DNA from: Aliidiomarina sp. B3213
Lineage (GTDB): Bacteria > Pseudomonadota > Gammaproteobacteria > Enterobacterales > Alteromonadaceae
DNA: 64,000 nt
Direction: 5' to 3'
Assembly: GCF_003290085.1 (NCBI RefSeq)
Contig: NZ_QMKJ01000001.1
Span: 1 to 64,000 of the forward strand
The position numbers were made by a program, and so were the translations under genes. How positions within the stretch are numbered: position 1 is the stretch's first letter; each line of letters opens with the position of its first letter. Under the pieces are notes generated by a model that saw nothing but the letters and a program-made list of their open reading frames with translations, did not search any database and was not told the origin of the DNA. Positions 42,224 to 51,649 of this stretch are shown here, in pieces.

Positions 42224-44047
42224 CTAGCGACGCTCGAACCGATTTATCGATACTCTTTGTTGAATGCGCAGACCAAATGGAGCTGGTTTGCCTAAAATTT
42301 CACTAGCGAGCGCTTCGGCTAGAATCGGAGCGCTAGTGAACCCTCGAGATCCTAACCCTGAAAATATTCCCACTTTGCCATTGTTAGTGAATCCAACAAT
42401 TGGAAGGTGATCAGGCGTGGTGGCACGAACCGAAGCGCGGCAGGATTTAATGTCTGAGGCTTGATATTGTTCGCCGCTCATCTGGTTAAATTGTTCAATA
42501 TTTTCCAGATTATCTTGGTCTTTAACTTCTGCTTCCGACGTGCTTTTATCGAACGTTGCGCCAACACAGAACGTGCCATTATGCGGAGGAGTTGCATAGG
42601 ACTTCTCGCATACAACGTGTTCTGCCAATTCTGTTAAACGACTTGGTGTGCCTTTCCATTGTAGTTGCGTAACTTGCCCGCGAACAGGTCGAATTGGCAA
42701 AAAGCTATGCTGTGGAATTTGATGGTGTGCGGTGCAAAAGATAATGCGTTCCGCAGACACTGGTTCTTGTTGTGAATTTAGGCTTATAACCACGCCTCTT
42801 CCGTGGCTATGTACCTGAGTTACTTTACTCTGTTCTATGACTTTGGTTTGCAGCTGTTGATGTGCTCGGTAATCATGTGTATCGCGAATCATACTGCTAA
42901 CCAGCTGTTCCGGTTTTGCCCAACCTGCACGGGGTATTTCGATGCCTAATGGACTAGGCGACAGTACTGGTGGGTGATTCTTGTAAAGTGCGAGTAGTTT
43001 TTGCTGACGTTCCCGGTCTGCTGGCGTGCGATGTTTTAGATGTACTCCAGACCAAAATATAGCTTGCTCTTGCAAAGGTTGATAGAAACGCTGGGCATAG
43101 AGAAATGCATGAAGGTAAAATTCACTAAAGGTGTTCCATTGCGCTTGCAAAGGCGGATAAATCGCAGCTTGTGGGTTGCCAGATGCTCCGTCAGCTAACA
43201 CATCGTAAATATGAGTAATTTTACCTGGGTAAGTTTTAAGGGCGTATAACAATGTCGCCGCGGCTATCCCGCCACCCACAATTACTATGTGAGGGCTATG
43301 CGGGGTATTCGCTGTACCAAGCGTTAGCTTTCTGCCTATTAGCATTTCCCTCTTATTACCAAAACCTTTCACTTTACTGACCTGTAACCCCGCGGCCTTT
43401 AAACCTCTTCGCACATGACCTGTTGCAGTAAAGGTTGAAAATGTACCGGATGCTTTGAGCGTATTAAATACGCCCATGTATAGACTCGATTGCCACATAT
43501 CAGGGTTTTTTGATGGTGCGAAACCGTCTAAAAACCAAGCGTCTACGCAATTATAATTATTGCTTTGCCAGTCGGGTAAAGTATCTGAGATATCTCCGAA
43601 GTAAAGATCGAGAGTGATTTGAGGGTGAATCTGAATTCGATGCAGTCCCGCAAAAGGAAGAGGATATTGTGCTAAAAGTGAATCGGCTAGAGCTTGAAGC
43701 TCTGGAAACTGTTTTGTTATCTCAGGGAGAATTTTTGCGAGCTGCTCTGGGGCGATGGGGTATTTCTCAAAGCTCACGAAATGCAGCTGGCAGTCGCTAC
43801 TTGCCTGCTGCAAAAAGGAGTGGGCACACAAATAAAAGTTAAGGCCCGTACCAAATCCTGTTTCAGCGACACACCAGTTTTTTTGCCGTGACCAGCGAGA
43901 AGGGAAATCATTTTGCTCAAGAAATACGTATTTGCTCTCGGCGATACCTTCACTACGAGAGAAATAAACGTCGCCGTGGCGCGTTGACTCTGGGTTGTAT
44001 TGCTCATCAATGTGCAGATCTGCATATTGAACTTGTGGCGCAGCCAT
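42224..44047 (-). CDS. mnmC: Bifunctional tRNA (mnm5s2U34) methyltransferase / FAD-dependent cmnm5s2U34 oxidoreductase
   Basis: The 607-residue enzyme performs the last two steps of mnm5s2U34 formation in tRNA. Residues about 1-240 are the SAM-dependent methyltransferase (VAETGFGTGLNFYL near 57, DAWFLDGFAPSKNPDMW near 167). Residues about 250-607 are the FAD-dependent oxidase (HIVIVGGGIAAATLLYAL near 253, DGASGNPQAAIYP, GLGSRGFTSAPILAE near 565). It is divergent from fabB, the conserved arrangement. Confidence 0.94.
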   Translation of the reverse strand: MAAPQVQYADLHIDEQYNPESTRHGDVYFSRSEGIAESKYVFLEQNDFPSRWSRQKNWCVAETGFGTGLNFYLCAHSFLQQASSDCQLHFVSFEKYPIAPEQLAKILPEITKQFPELQALADSLLAQYPLPFAGLHRIQIHPQITLDLYFGDISDTLPDWQSNNYNCVDAWFLDGFAPSKNPDMWQSSLYMGVFNTLKASGTFSTFTATGHVRRGLKAAGLQVSKVKGFGNKREMLIGRKLTLGTANTPHSPHIVIVGGGIAAATLLYALKTYPGKITHIYDVLADGASGNPQAAIYPPLQAQWNTFSEFYLHAFLYAQRFYQPLQEQAIFWSGVHLKHRTPADRERQQKLLALYKNHPPVLSPSPLGIEIPRAGWAKPEQLVSSMIRDTHDYRAHQQLQTKVIEQSKVTQVHSHGRGVVISLNSQQEPVSAERIIFCTAHHQIPQHSFLPIRPVRGQVTQLQWKGTPSRLTELAEHVVCEKSYATPPHNGTFCVGATFDKSTSEAEVKDQDNLENIEQFNQMSGEQYQASDIKSCRASVRATTPDHLPIVGFTNNGKVGIFSGLGSRGFTSAPILAEALASEILGKPAPFGLRIQQRVSINRFERR

Positions 44048-44172
44048 TAGATAAAGACCCTAATAAAAACGACTTTGGTAATGGTCAGCAAAGCAGACCA
44101 CTTTAATGATGGATTCTAGTTTGCTTGTTGACGCGATATGATACGCACAAATCTATAAATAGGACAGACACA

Positions 44173-45387
44173 ATGAAACGAGCAGTGATAACCGGGATGG
44201 GTATTGTTTCTAGTATTGGTAACAACTCAGACGAGGTTCTTGACGCTTTAAAACATGGCCGTTCAGGCATTACCCGTTCAGAAAGCTTTGCTGAAATGGG
44301 ACTGCGTTGCCAAGTATGGGGCGACCTTAAAATTGACGTAAGCGAACATATCGACCGAAAAGCATTGCGGTTTATGGGTGACGCAGCGGCATATGCATAT
44401 ATTTCTTTAGAGCAAGCGATAGCAGACGCAGGATTAACCGACGAAGAAGTTTCTAACGAACGAACTGGTTTAGTGGTTGGTTCTGGTGGCGCTTCTGGAG
44501 AACATCAAGTTGCAGCTGCCGACACGCTTCGGGAAAAAGGTGTTAAACGTGTAGGTCCATACATGGTGCCGCGCTGCATGGCTTCTACCACGTCAGCGTG
44601 CTTGGCTACTCCGAAAAAAATTAAAGGAGTGAATTACTCGATTAGTTCAGCCTGTGCTACGAGTGCGCACTGTATTGGACATGCCGTAGAGCTTATTCAG
44701 CTGGGTAAACAGGATCGTGTATTCGCCGGTGGCGGTGAAGAGTTGCATTGGACGTTGGGTATGGAGTTCGACGCAATGGGCGCACTAAGCACGAAGTACA
44801 ATGAAGACCCAAGCAAGGCGTCTAGAACTTATGATGCAAATCGTGATGGCTTTGTACCTTCTGGTGGCGGCGGCATGTTAGTGATTGAAGAGTTAGAAAC
44901 AGCTCTGGCACGCGGTGCAACTATCTATGCGGAAATTATCGGTTATGGTGCTACGTCAGACGGCTTCGATATGGTTGCCCCTTCTGGTGAAGGTGCTGTG
45001 CGCTGCATGAAGATGGCGATGGCTAACGTTGAAGGTGAAATAGATTACCTCAACACCCATGGAACAAGTACTCCTGTTGGTGACGTAAAAGAACTTGAAG
45101 CAATTCGCGAAGTTTTCGGTGACAACACGCCTGCGATTAGTGCGACTAAAGCTATGACGGGTCACGCACTAGGAGCTGCCGGTGTACACGAAGCTATTTT
45201 CTCACTGTTGATGATGAGAGACGGTTTCATTGCACCTTCAATCAACATTGAAACATTAGATGAAAAGGCACAAGGTATGAATATTGTTCGTGAGCCTCGC
45301 GAGCAACATTTGAACGTTGTAATGTCGAATAGTTTCGGTTTTGGCGGAACGAACGCTTCTTTAGTGTTTAAACGCTTCGAGAAATAA
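44173..45387 (+). CDS. fabB: Beta-ketoacyl-ACP synthase I
   Basis: FabB elongates acyl-ACP and is needed for unsaturated fatty acids. The 404-residue protein has the nucleophile Cys in [10 protein letters not shown] near 161, the histidines in [10 protein letters not shown] (about 295) and TGHALGAAG (about 330), and the end [18 protein letters not shown] 44173 ([17 protein letters not shown]) with AGGACAG upstream is the family start; an in-frame start at 44125 is rejected. Confidence 0.96.
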   Translation: MKRAVITGMGIVSSIGNNSDEVLDALKHGRSGITRSESFAEMGLRCQVWGDLKIDVSEHIDRKALRFMGDAAAYAYISLEQAIADAGLTDEEVSNERTGLVVGSGGASGEHQVAAADTLREKGVKRVGPYMVPRCMASTTSACLATPKKIKGVNYSISSACATSAHCIGHAVELIQLGKQDRVFAGGGEELHWTLGMEFDAMGALSTKYNEDPSKASRTYDANRDGFVPSGGGGMLVIEELETALARGATIYAEIIGYGATSDGFDMVAPSGEGAVRCMKMAMANVEGEIDYLNTHGTSTPVGDVKELEAIREVFGDNTPAISATKAMTGHALGAAGVHEAIFSLLMMRDGFIAPSINIETLDEKAQGMNIVREPREQHLNVVMSNSFGFGGTNASLVFKRFEK

Positions 45388-45403
45388 TCATTTCTGATAC
45401 ACT

Positions 45404-45433
45404 GCGCACAGGCTTTCCAAATAACCTGTGCGC
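45404..45433 (+). promoter_or_regulatory. Hairpin directly abutting the pdxB start codon
   Basis: GCGCACAGG (45404-45412) and CCTGTGCGC (45425-45433) form a perfect 9-bp stem with a 12-nt loop. The next base is the A of the pdxB ATG. No purine-rich ribosome binding site is visible outside it, and no T-run follows, so it looks like a translational control element or DNA operator and not a terminator. Confidence 0.6.
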
Positions 45434-46567
45434 ATGAATTTTTTAGTCCACGAAAACTTACCTCAACTCCCGGAACTTTTGGCATCTCAAGGTGATGTCG
45501 AAGTATTCTCAGGAAGACAACCTTTAGCACACCAATTACGCCAAGCAGACGTGATTTTTTTGCGCTCTATAACTCGAGTCGATGAGTCACTATTAGATTT
45601 AGCTGCTCATGTGAAGCTGATTGGTACGGGAACCATAGGCACTGATCACGTTAATATTGAAGCATGTAAAGCGCGGGGTATTTCTTTTGTAAGTACGCCA
45701 GGAGCGAATGCGGTATCTGTTGGTGAGTATGTACTTGCGGCAACACTTCATGTGGCCAGTAAGCACTCCTTGACCTTAGAGGGAAAGAAAGCACTCGTAG
45801 TGGGTGCCGGCCATACCGGAACCCAAGCAGGGCGCAGACTAGAAGCATTGGGTTTAGAGGTTTACTACATTGATCCTGCCCCGGTAATTGAAGATTCTAC
45901 AAAAACGTTTGTGAGTTGGGATTTTTTGGAGCATGCAGATGTTATAAGCATTCATGTGCCGTTGGTCAAAGATGAACCAAATCCTACATTTCATTTAATG
46001 GCTCAAGCTGAATTAGAGCGCGTTAAAAAGAACGCCATCTTAATTAATGCGAGCCGCGGTGCAACGATAGACAATCGTGCATTACTTGCCCATCTTCGAA
46101 GCAACTCAAACGCCTTTCATTTAGTTTTAGATGTTTGGGAAGGTGAGCCTCACGTGCTAGAGGAGTTAGTGGATTTCACCGAGATAGCGACGCCGCATAT
46201 TGCTGGACATAGTTTAGAGGGTAAGCTTAGAGCAAGTTTACAGCTATACCATTCTCTATGTAGTTATTTTCCTGAGCAATTTTCCGAACGTAGCTGGCAA
46301 AACATAGCGCCGCCTGTCACCACGACCGATTATCAATGGTCTAGAATTCCCGAACTTAACGGGCTAAAAAATATCGTATCTAGTGTCTACAATATTGAAC
46401 TAGACGACTGGCACTTTAGAAAAGAAGGTTTAACAGCGAGTGGTTTTGACGCGCTCCGACAAAATTACCCTATTCGTCGCGAATTGTCGTCGCTTCGTAT
46501 TCAAGCGAAAAAAGCAATAGCCGCTCAAGTTGAAGCATTAGGTTTTGGGGTAGAGCTTGGCGAATAA
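45434..46567 (+). CDS. pdxB: 4-phosphoerythronate dehydrogenase
   Basis: PdxB oxidises 4-phospho-D-erythronate in the DXP-independent... vitamin B6 route of gammaproteobacteria. The 377-residue D-isomer-specific dehydrogenase has the NAD loop VVGAGHTGTQAGRRL (about 121), NASRGATIDNRAL (about 206), the catalytic Arg/Glu/His set with DVWEGEP (about 236) and ATPHIAGHSLEGK (about 255). A C-terminal PdxB-specific dimerisation domain follows. The opening NFLVHENLPQL aligns with E. coli PdxB. It stands between fabB and asd as in relatives. Confidence 0.94.
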   Translation: MNFLVHENLPQLPELLASQGDVEVFSGRQPLAHQLRQADVIFLRSITRVDESLLDLAAHVKLIGTGTIGTDHVNIEACKARGISFVSTPGANAVSVGEYVLAATLHVASKHSLTLEGKKALVVGAGHTGTQAGRRLEALGLEVYYIDPAPVIEDSTKTFVSWDFLEHADVISIHVPLVKDEPNPTFHLMAQAELERVKKNAILINASRGATIDNRALLAHLRSNSNAFHLVLDVWEGEPHVLEELVDFTEIATPHIAGHSLEGKLRASLQLYHSLCSYFPEQFSERSWQNIAPPVTTTDYQWSRIPELNGLKNIVSSVYNIELDDWHFRKEGLTASGFDALRQNYPIRRELSSLRIQAKKAIAAQVEALGFGVELGE

Positions 46568-46612
46568 CGCCAGTAAAATACACCGATTGAATTATATGAA
46601 TTAGAGGAAAAC

Positions 46613-47629
46613 ATGGCGTTAGAACTAAATGTAGCTGTTCTTGGAGCAACGGGACTTGTAGGCAAGCAAATGATTGAGTGCTTGGCAGAACGTAAGTTTC
46701 CTGTGCGTAACTTCTATCCGTTAGCGAGCAGTCGCTCGGCGGGTAAAGAAGTTGAGTTCTCTGGTGAAACGTATGAAGTTATTGACGCCGATACTTTCGA
46801 CTGGAGCCAAGTTGATATTGCGTTCTTTTCTGCCGGAGGAAGTATTTCCGCGAAATATGCTCCGCTGGCGGCAGACGAAGGGTGCGTGGTCATCGACAAC
46901 ACTAGCCATTTTCGTTATGAACCGGACATCCCTCTTGTTGTTCCAGAGGTCAATGGTGCTGCGTTAGCTGACTTTAGGAACCGTAACATTATTGCCAACC
47001 CTAACTGTTCCACAATACAGATGCTGGTTGCGTTGAAACCTATACATGACAAGTTTGGAATTGATCGAATCAACGTTGCAACGTATCAGTCGGTTTCCGG
47101 TGCTGGCGCTTCTGGTGTCGAAGAGCTTGCCCAGCAAACAGCAGCGCTATTGAATGCAAAACCTGTTGAGCATGAAGCATTTGCACGCCAAATTGCGTTC
47201 AATTGTATTCCTCAGATTGACGTGTTTTTAGATAACGATTACACCAAAGAAGAAATGAAAATGGTGTGGGAAACTCAGAAAATCTTGGGCGATCCAGATG
47301 TTCGAGTAAACGCAACTGCGGTTAGAGTTCCTGTATTCTTCGGTCATGCTGAAGCAATTCATTTAGAAACCGTACAGCCTACTGATGTTCAAGCGATTAA
47401 AGACGCGTTAGCTGATGCGCAAGGTGTTGTTTTGATGGATAGTCGAGAAGACTTCCCTACACAAGTGAGTAACGCCGCCGGCCGCGATGAGGTGTTCGTG
47501 GGGCGCGTTCGACAAGACATTACACACCCGCAAGGCTTTAACTTATGGGTTGTGGCTGACAACGTACGCAAAGGCGCTGCAACAAATAGTGTTCAAATTG
47601 CAGAGTATTTGATAGAAAACTATTGGTAA
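46613..47629 (+). CDS. asd: Aspartate-semialdehyde dehydrogenase
   Basis: Asd makes aspartate semialdehyde for lysine, threonine, methionine and peptidoglycan. The 338-residue protein has the NADP loop VAVLGATGLVGKQM (8-21), SAGGSISAKYAP, the nucleophile in NPNCSTIQM (about 132), YQSVSGAGASG and VFFGHAEAIHLE near 242. All catalytic residues are present, so it is more likely a working Asd than the inactive Usg-type paralogue that sits at the same place (pdxB-usg-truA) in E. coli. RBS GAGGA precedes the ATG. Confidence 0.9.
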   Translation: MALELNVAVLGATGLVGKQMIECLAERKFPVRNFYPLASSRSAGKEVEFSGETYEVIDADTFDWSQVDIAFFSAGGSISAKYAPLAADEGCVVIDNTSHFRYEPDIPLVVPEVNGAALADFRNRNIIANPNCSTIQMLVALKPIHDKFGIDRINVATYQSVSGAGASGVEELAQQTAALLNAKPVEHEAFARQIAFNCIPQIDVFLDNDYTKEEMKMVWETQKILGDPDVRVNATAVRVPVFFGHAEAIHLETVQPTDVQAIKDALADAQGVVLMDSREDFPTQVSNAAGRDEVFVGRVRQDITHPQGFNLWVVADNVRKGAATNSVQIAEYLIENYW

Positions 47630-47659
47630 GTATCGGTTTTCTGTTAGCTTTATATAAAG

Positions 47660-47682
47660 GTTAACGGCGCACTGCCGTTAAC
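47660..47682 (+). other. Hairpin downstream of asd without T-run
   Basis: GTTAACGGC and GCCGTTAAC (9-bp arms, 5-nt loop) form a perfect inverted repeat 31 nt after the asd stop. The following sequence, TACATAAATGG, has no T-tract, so Rho-independent termination would be weak at best. Confidence 0.5.
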
Positions 47683-47707
47683 TACATAAATGGTTTATAT
47701 TGTTCTA

Positions 47708-47739
47708 AGGTCGTAAAAAAAGCTCGTCAATTACGACCT
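47708..47739 (+). promoter_or_regulatory. Inverted repeat upstream of fimV
   Basis: AGGTCGTAA and TTACGACCT (9-bp perfect arms) are separated by a 14-nt spacer, 56 nt before the fimV start. It may be a transcription factor site or an mRNA leader hairpin; no function is evident from sequence alone. Confidence 0.45.
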
Positions 47740-47794
47740 AGACAGTATCGTCTATTCAATAACAAAACGAGCGTGCGATTTCGGGAAATTTGAA

Positions 47795-50653
47795 ATGACT
47801 CTACGATGTCAGGGAAGTAAATTGTTTCAATTGATAAGCAAGGCTGGTTTTGGCCGTGCTTGGGTTGTCGCAGTTGCGTTGTTGTTGAGTATGCATACGG
47901 CGGTTGCACAGGAAGAGGACCCCGTAGTCGTTTTAGGGCCAGCAGGTTCAGAACAGACTGACGTTCGTCAAGGCTCAGAACGTTATGGGCCAATTCAACC
48001 TACAGATACGCTCTGGTCAATAGCTTCTGGAGTGAGACCTCATTCTTCTGTGTCTGTTCATCAGGTGATGGCGGCTATTGTTCAAGCAAATCCAAGAGCA
48101 TTCAGAGACGGTAATCCTAACGAAATGCTCAATGGCTTTTACTTGCGAATCCCCAGCCTGCAAGAAATTCAAATGCTTAACCCAGAATCAGCTCGAAGAA
48201 GTATTGAGTTAGGTGAAACGATTGACGCACAAAATCAAACACTTGCGCGTCAACAACAAGAATTAGAACGCCGTGTTGAGCAACAAGACCGAATCGTCAA
48301 CCAAACACGCAGGATGACTGAGCAACAAATTAATGCTGTGCGTGCAGAGTATGAAGAAGAATTTGTTACTTTAAGAGACGACTTAGTTCGCTCCATTCAA
48401 AATACCGAGCGTGTAGTAGAGAACAACGATCAATTGCAAGAGCGTTTAGTGCGCCTTGAAGAGCTATTAGAAGGCTTGCAAGAGGGGATTGTAAGTGCAG
48501 AGCAATATGAAGCCGAAATTCAGGACATTCGTCAGCAACAAGCTGAACTAAGACGTGAACAAGACTTAGCGATTGCCCGTTCAGAAGAGCTTTCTACCGT
48601 AGAACAATTACTTCAGCATCCTATTGCTTTGGCTGCGCTTGCGTCGATTCCAGCGTTATTGCTGATTCTGTTAACCACTTGGCTCTTAAGAAAACGCCAG
48701 TCTGATCTTGCTGAGTACGCCATAGTTTCGGGAAGCGGTTCTAAGCCAGAGTCTGTGAAACCAGAGAAAGATTTAACAGACGACGAAGCGCGCGAAGAGC
48801 TAGATAAAGAACTTCTTGGTGGCTTTGAAGAAGATGATGACTTGTCTGATACAGCATTTGATGGATTTGAGGACGATGAGGAGGGCGATGACCTCGACAG
48901 CCTAACCGATGAAATGCTGGTGCCTGGAGAAGAGTCAGACGATGAAGAGGATGACTTCTCTGGGGTACAGTTAGACGGTGAAGACGACCTCGATAGCTTT
49001 AGCGAGTTAGAAGATGAGGACGAGGAAGACTCCAGCACAGAAACGCAGGTGATGGATGAGCCTCAAAGTGATGACTCATCAGAAGATGAAGAAGAGTCGG
49101 GCGGCAGCGGCGAAATGGACCAGGACGAGCTTGATAAGCTACTTCAGGGCGCTGGCGATGATGACGACGACTTATTTACTTCTACCGACGACGATGATGT
49201 TAATACTGAAGAGTCTAACGAACAAGAGCCAGAAAACGATGATAGCCAAGATATCATGGGCAATGACGATATCGACGATATTTTCGGTGAGTTTGGGGCT
49301 GACGAACCTGGGGAAGAATCCGCACAGCCGGAAGAACAGGGCGAGCAACCTGACCCGCTAGACCCAGATGTGGATCTAGATAATAGCGCTGAGTCCGACT
49401 TTGATGAAGATGAAACAGAAGTTGAACAAGATATAGAAGACGTTGATGATTCTGCGGATAAGCAAGCGGAAGAAGAACCCGAAGCAGAGCTAGAGTCAGA
49501 ACAAGAACAAAAGTCGGAGCAAAGTGAAAGCGAAGACGATGAAGACTTCGACATGGATTCACTGTTTGATGAACTAGGGATTGAGGATGAAGACGAAGAT
49601 TTAGATCCTAGTGATATCGATTCGCTACTTGAGAAAGTTGGTGAAGAAGCCGACGACGAAGACTTTGATGCCGAAAGCTTTGGCGAAGATTTTGAAGACA
49701 GCGAAGTGTCTGAAGAAGAGCCCGAAGAGCAAGCTGAACCCGCTGATGAGTTGGTATTTGAAGAAGACGAAGATGAAGACGTTGATGACGACGTTATTGG
49801 CGGCGATGAAGAAGCTTTGGAAGATGGCATCGATAGCACCACCGACAGTGATAGCGAGTTATCGGAAAGTGAAGACGACCCAGAGACCGCAATTGACGAA
49901 GATTCTGATGTTGAAGATGACGAAGATGTTATTGATCTTGAAGATGTTGAGCCATCAGAAGAAGCCAACGCTGTCGATGAAAATGATTGGGGCGAGCTTC
50001 CTGATGAAAAAGACGACGATGTTGATGAAGATCTAGAAGATGTTTTAGACATTGACGAAGAAGAAGACCCAGAACTTCCAGAGCCGAGCGAAGACTATGA
50101 AGTTCCTGATTTGTCGGACGATTCGGATGATGACGGCGAAGAGTTGGCTGCAGAAGAAGATGTCGCGGAGCAGGACAATATTGAGATTGCAGACAATGAA
50201 TTAAAAGATATTGCTTCAGAAGAAGAAATCGACGAAGAGCTTTTTGAGCTTGATGAAGATGAAATGCGTCAAGCGGAAGAAGAAGCTGAAGATGAACTAG
50301 ACGCATTGTTCGGTGAAGAGGATGATTTCTCAGAAGAACCAGAGTCTGAACAGGAACTAGAGCCTACTGACGAACTAGATAGCCCTGAGGAAGCCTCAGA
50401 AGAGTATAGAGATATTGAAGATATTCTTGCAGAAGCTGAAGAAACCGAAGCGTCGGAATCTGAAGATGATGAAGACGACAGTATGCGTGGCGAAGATGAA
50501 CTTGCAGCCGAGCTTGACTTAGCCCGAGCTTACATCGAAATGGAAGAGTTTGAAGATGCCAAGGCAGCCTTGCAAAAGGTATTAGACTCGAACGACGACA
50601 CGTTAAAAGACGAGGCGCAGTCGTTACTCTCTCGCATTAACGAGCAAGGTTAA
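47795..50653 (+). CDS. fimV: FimV/HubP-family polar landmark protein
   Basis: FimV/HubP organises the cell pole and is needed for type IV pili and polar flagella. The 952-residue protein has an N-terminal signal/anchor ending VAQ (about 39) and a LysM-like region (YGPIQPTDTLWSIASGVRP, about 64-82, through NGFYLRIPS). A coiled coil (about 145-260) and a transmembrane helix (IALAALASIPALLLILLTTWLL, about 277-298) follow. Then comes a very acidic Asp/Glu/Ser-rich stretch of about 550 residues, and last the FimV C-terminal TPR-like unit (LAAELDLARAYIEMEEFEDA, about 905). Its location between asd and truA is typical. Confidence 0.92.
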   Translation: MTLRCQGSKLFQLISKAGFGRAWVVAVALLLSMHTAVAQEEDPVVVLGPAGSEQTDVRQGSERYGPIQPTDTLWSIASGVRPHSSVSVHQVMAAIVQANPRAFRDGNPNEMLNGFYLRIPSLQEIQMLNPESARRSIELGETIDAQNQTLARQQQELERRVEQQDRIVNQTRRMTEQQINAVRAEYEEEFVTLRDDLVRSIQNTERVVENNDQLQERLVRLEELLEGLQEGIVSAEQYEAEIQDIRQQQAELRREQDLAIARSEELSTVEQLLQHPIALAALASIPALLLILLTTWLLRKRQSDLAEYAIVSGSGSKPESVKPEKDLTDDEAREELDKELLGGFEEDDDLSDTAFDGFEDDEEGDDLDSLTDEMLVPGEESDDEEDDFSGVQLDGEDDLDSFSELEDEDEEDSSTETQVMDEPQSDDSSEDEEESGGSGEMDQDELDKLLQGAGDDDDDLFTSTDDDDVNTEESNEQEPENDDSQDIMGNDDIDDIFGEFGADEPGEESAQPEEQGEQPDPLDPDVDLDNSAESDFDEDETEVEQDIEDVDDSADKQAEEEPEAELESEQEQKSEQSESEDDEDFDMDSLFDELGIEDEDEDLDPSDIDSLLEKVGEEADDEDFDAESFGEDFEDSEVSEEEPEEQAEPADELVFEEDEDEDVDDDVIGGDEEALEDGIDSTTDSDSELSESEDDPETAIDEDSDVEDDEDVIDLEDVEPSEEANAVDENDWGELPDEKDDDVDEDLEDVLDIDEEEDPELPEPSEDYEVPDLSDDSDDDGEELAAEEDVAEQDNIEIADNELKDIASEEEIDEELFELDEDEMRQAEEEAEDELDALFGEEDDFSEEPESEQELEPTDELDSPEEASEEYRDIEDILAEAEETEASESEDDEDDSMRGEDELAAELDLARAYIEMEEFEDAKAALQKVLDSNDDTLKDEAQSLLSRINEQG

Positions 50654-50661
50654 TGATTAAA

Positions 50662-50683
50662 AGTGAAGACTTCGGTCTTCACT
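50662..50683 (+). other. UUCG-tetraloop hairpin after fimV
   Basis: AGTGAAGAC-TTCG-GTCTTCACT makes a 9-bp stem with a C(UUCG)G loop, 9 nt after the fimV stop. The stability is high but there is no T-run. It may protect the 3' end of fimV mRNA, pause polymerase or mark partial termination before truA. Confidence 0.6.
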
Positions 50684-50734
50684 AGAACCTTGGTATACTT
50701 GCGCGCTTTGTAATTCCACAAGAGCAGTCCCCGC

Positions 50735-51529
50735 ATGAGAATAGCACTCGGTATTGAATATTTCGGTGAACGTTACTTTGGCTGGCAGCGTCAGCAAGAA
50801 GTACCGAGTGTGCAAGAAGCGTTAGAGAAAGCCCTCACTAAAGTTGCCTGCCATACCGTTAATGTAACCTGTGCCGGAAGAACTGATGCTGGCGTTCACG
50901 CCACCCAGCAAGTCGTTCATTTTGATACTGAAGCGGAACGTCCAGATCGCGCTTGGTCCTTAGGCGTCAATGCCAATTTGCCTGATGACATAGCGGTAAA
51001 ATGGGTTACACAAGTCGCCCCCGACTTTAACGCTCGATTCAGTGCTATCGCTCGGCGTTATCGTTACGTTATTTACAATGCAGCAATGAAGCCCGCTGTT
51101 CTGAGCGGGGGCGTGACTCATATTTATCATCCGTTAGATCACGAAAAAATGCATCGCGCCGCACAATACCTGCTAGGTGAGCAAGACTTTACCTCCTTTC
51201 GAGCTGCTCAATGTCAGTCGAACTCTCCGTTTCGAAATGTTCAGTCTGTAGCGGTTAAACGGTTTGGTGATTATGTTGTGGTCGACATACAGGCGAACGC
51301 TTTTGTACACCACATGGTTCGCAATATTGTCGGTTCGCTGACCATTGTAGGGATGAATGAACAACCTGAGCAATGGATTGAACAACTCTTAGCGGCAAAA
51401 GACCGCACGCAAGCGGCTGCTACAGCGAAGCCTAACGGGTTATATTTGGTGAATGTTTATTACCCAGACGCATGGGAACTGCCGAAGCATCCTATGGGGC
51501 CATTATTTTTCCCAGACGAGTTAGTATGA
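50735..51529 (+). CDS. truA: tRNA pseudouridine(38-40) synthase
   Basis: The 264-residue TruA has [14 protein letters not shown] near the N-terminus, the catalytic aspartate in [20 protein letters not shown] (about 52), [18 protein letters not shown] near 96 and [13 protein letters not shown] near 189. It converts U38-U40 in several tRNAs. Confidence 0.95.
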   Translation: MRIALGIEYFGERYFGWQRQQEVPSVQEALEKALTKVACHTVNVTCAGRTDAGVHATQQVVHFDTEAERPDRAWSLGVNANLPDDIAVKWVTQVAPDFNARFSAIARRYRYVIYNAAMKPAVLSGGVTHIYHPLDHEKMHRAAQYLLGEQDFTSFRAAQCQSNSPFRNVQSVAVKRFGDYVVVDIQANAFVHHMVRNIVGSLTIVGMNEQPEQWIEQLLAAKDRTQAAATAKPNGLYLVNVYYPDAWELPKHPMGPLFFPDELV

Positions 51530-51649
51530 TGAACTGACTAGAGCTTAGACCACTTACTGCTGCAATCGCGTGTCGATTTGTGCTTTAATGTCGGAAATTT
51601 CCTATACTTTCAAATATGCGGCTTACCGCAAGGTCATCGACAGGTATTT

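Noticed and set aside
48613-50306. Long serine-rich and leucine-rich frames opposite or out of frame with fimV
   Set aside because: They are the antisense reflection of GAA/GAT/GAC-rich acidic codons in fimV and have no ribosome sites or family features.
51578-51649. Longer accD start
   Set aside because: The 24 extra residues are absent from the AccD family, whose N-terminus is SWIEKIL-like.
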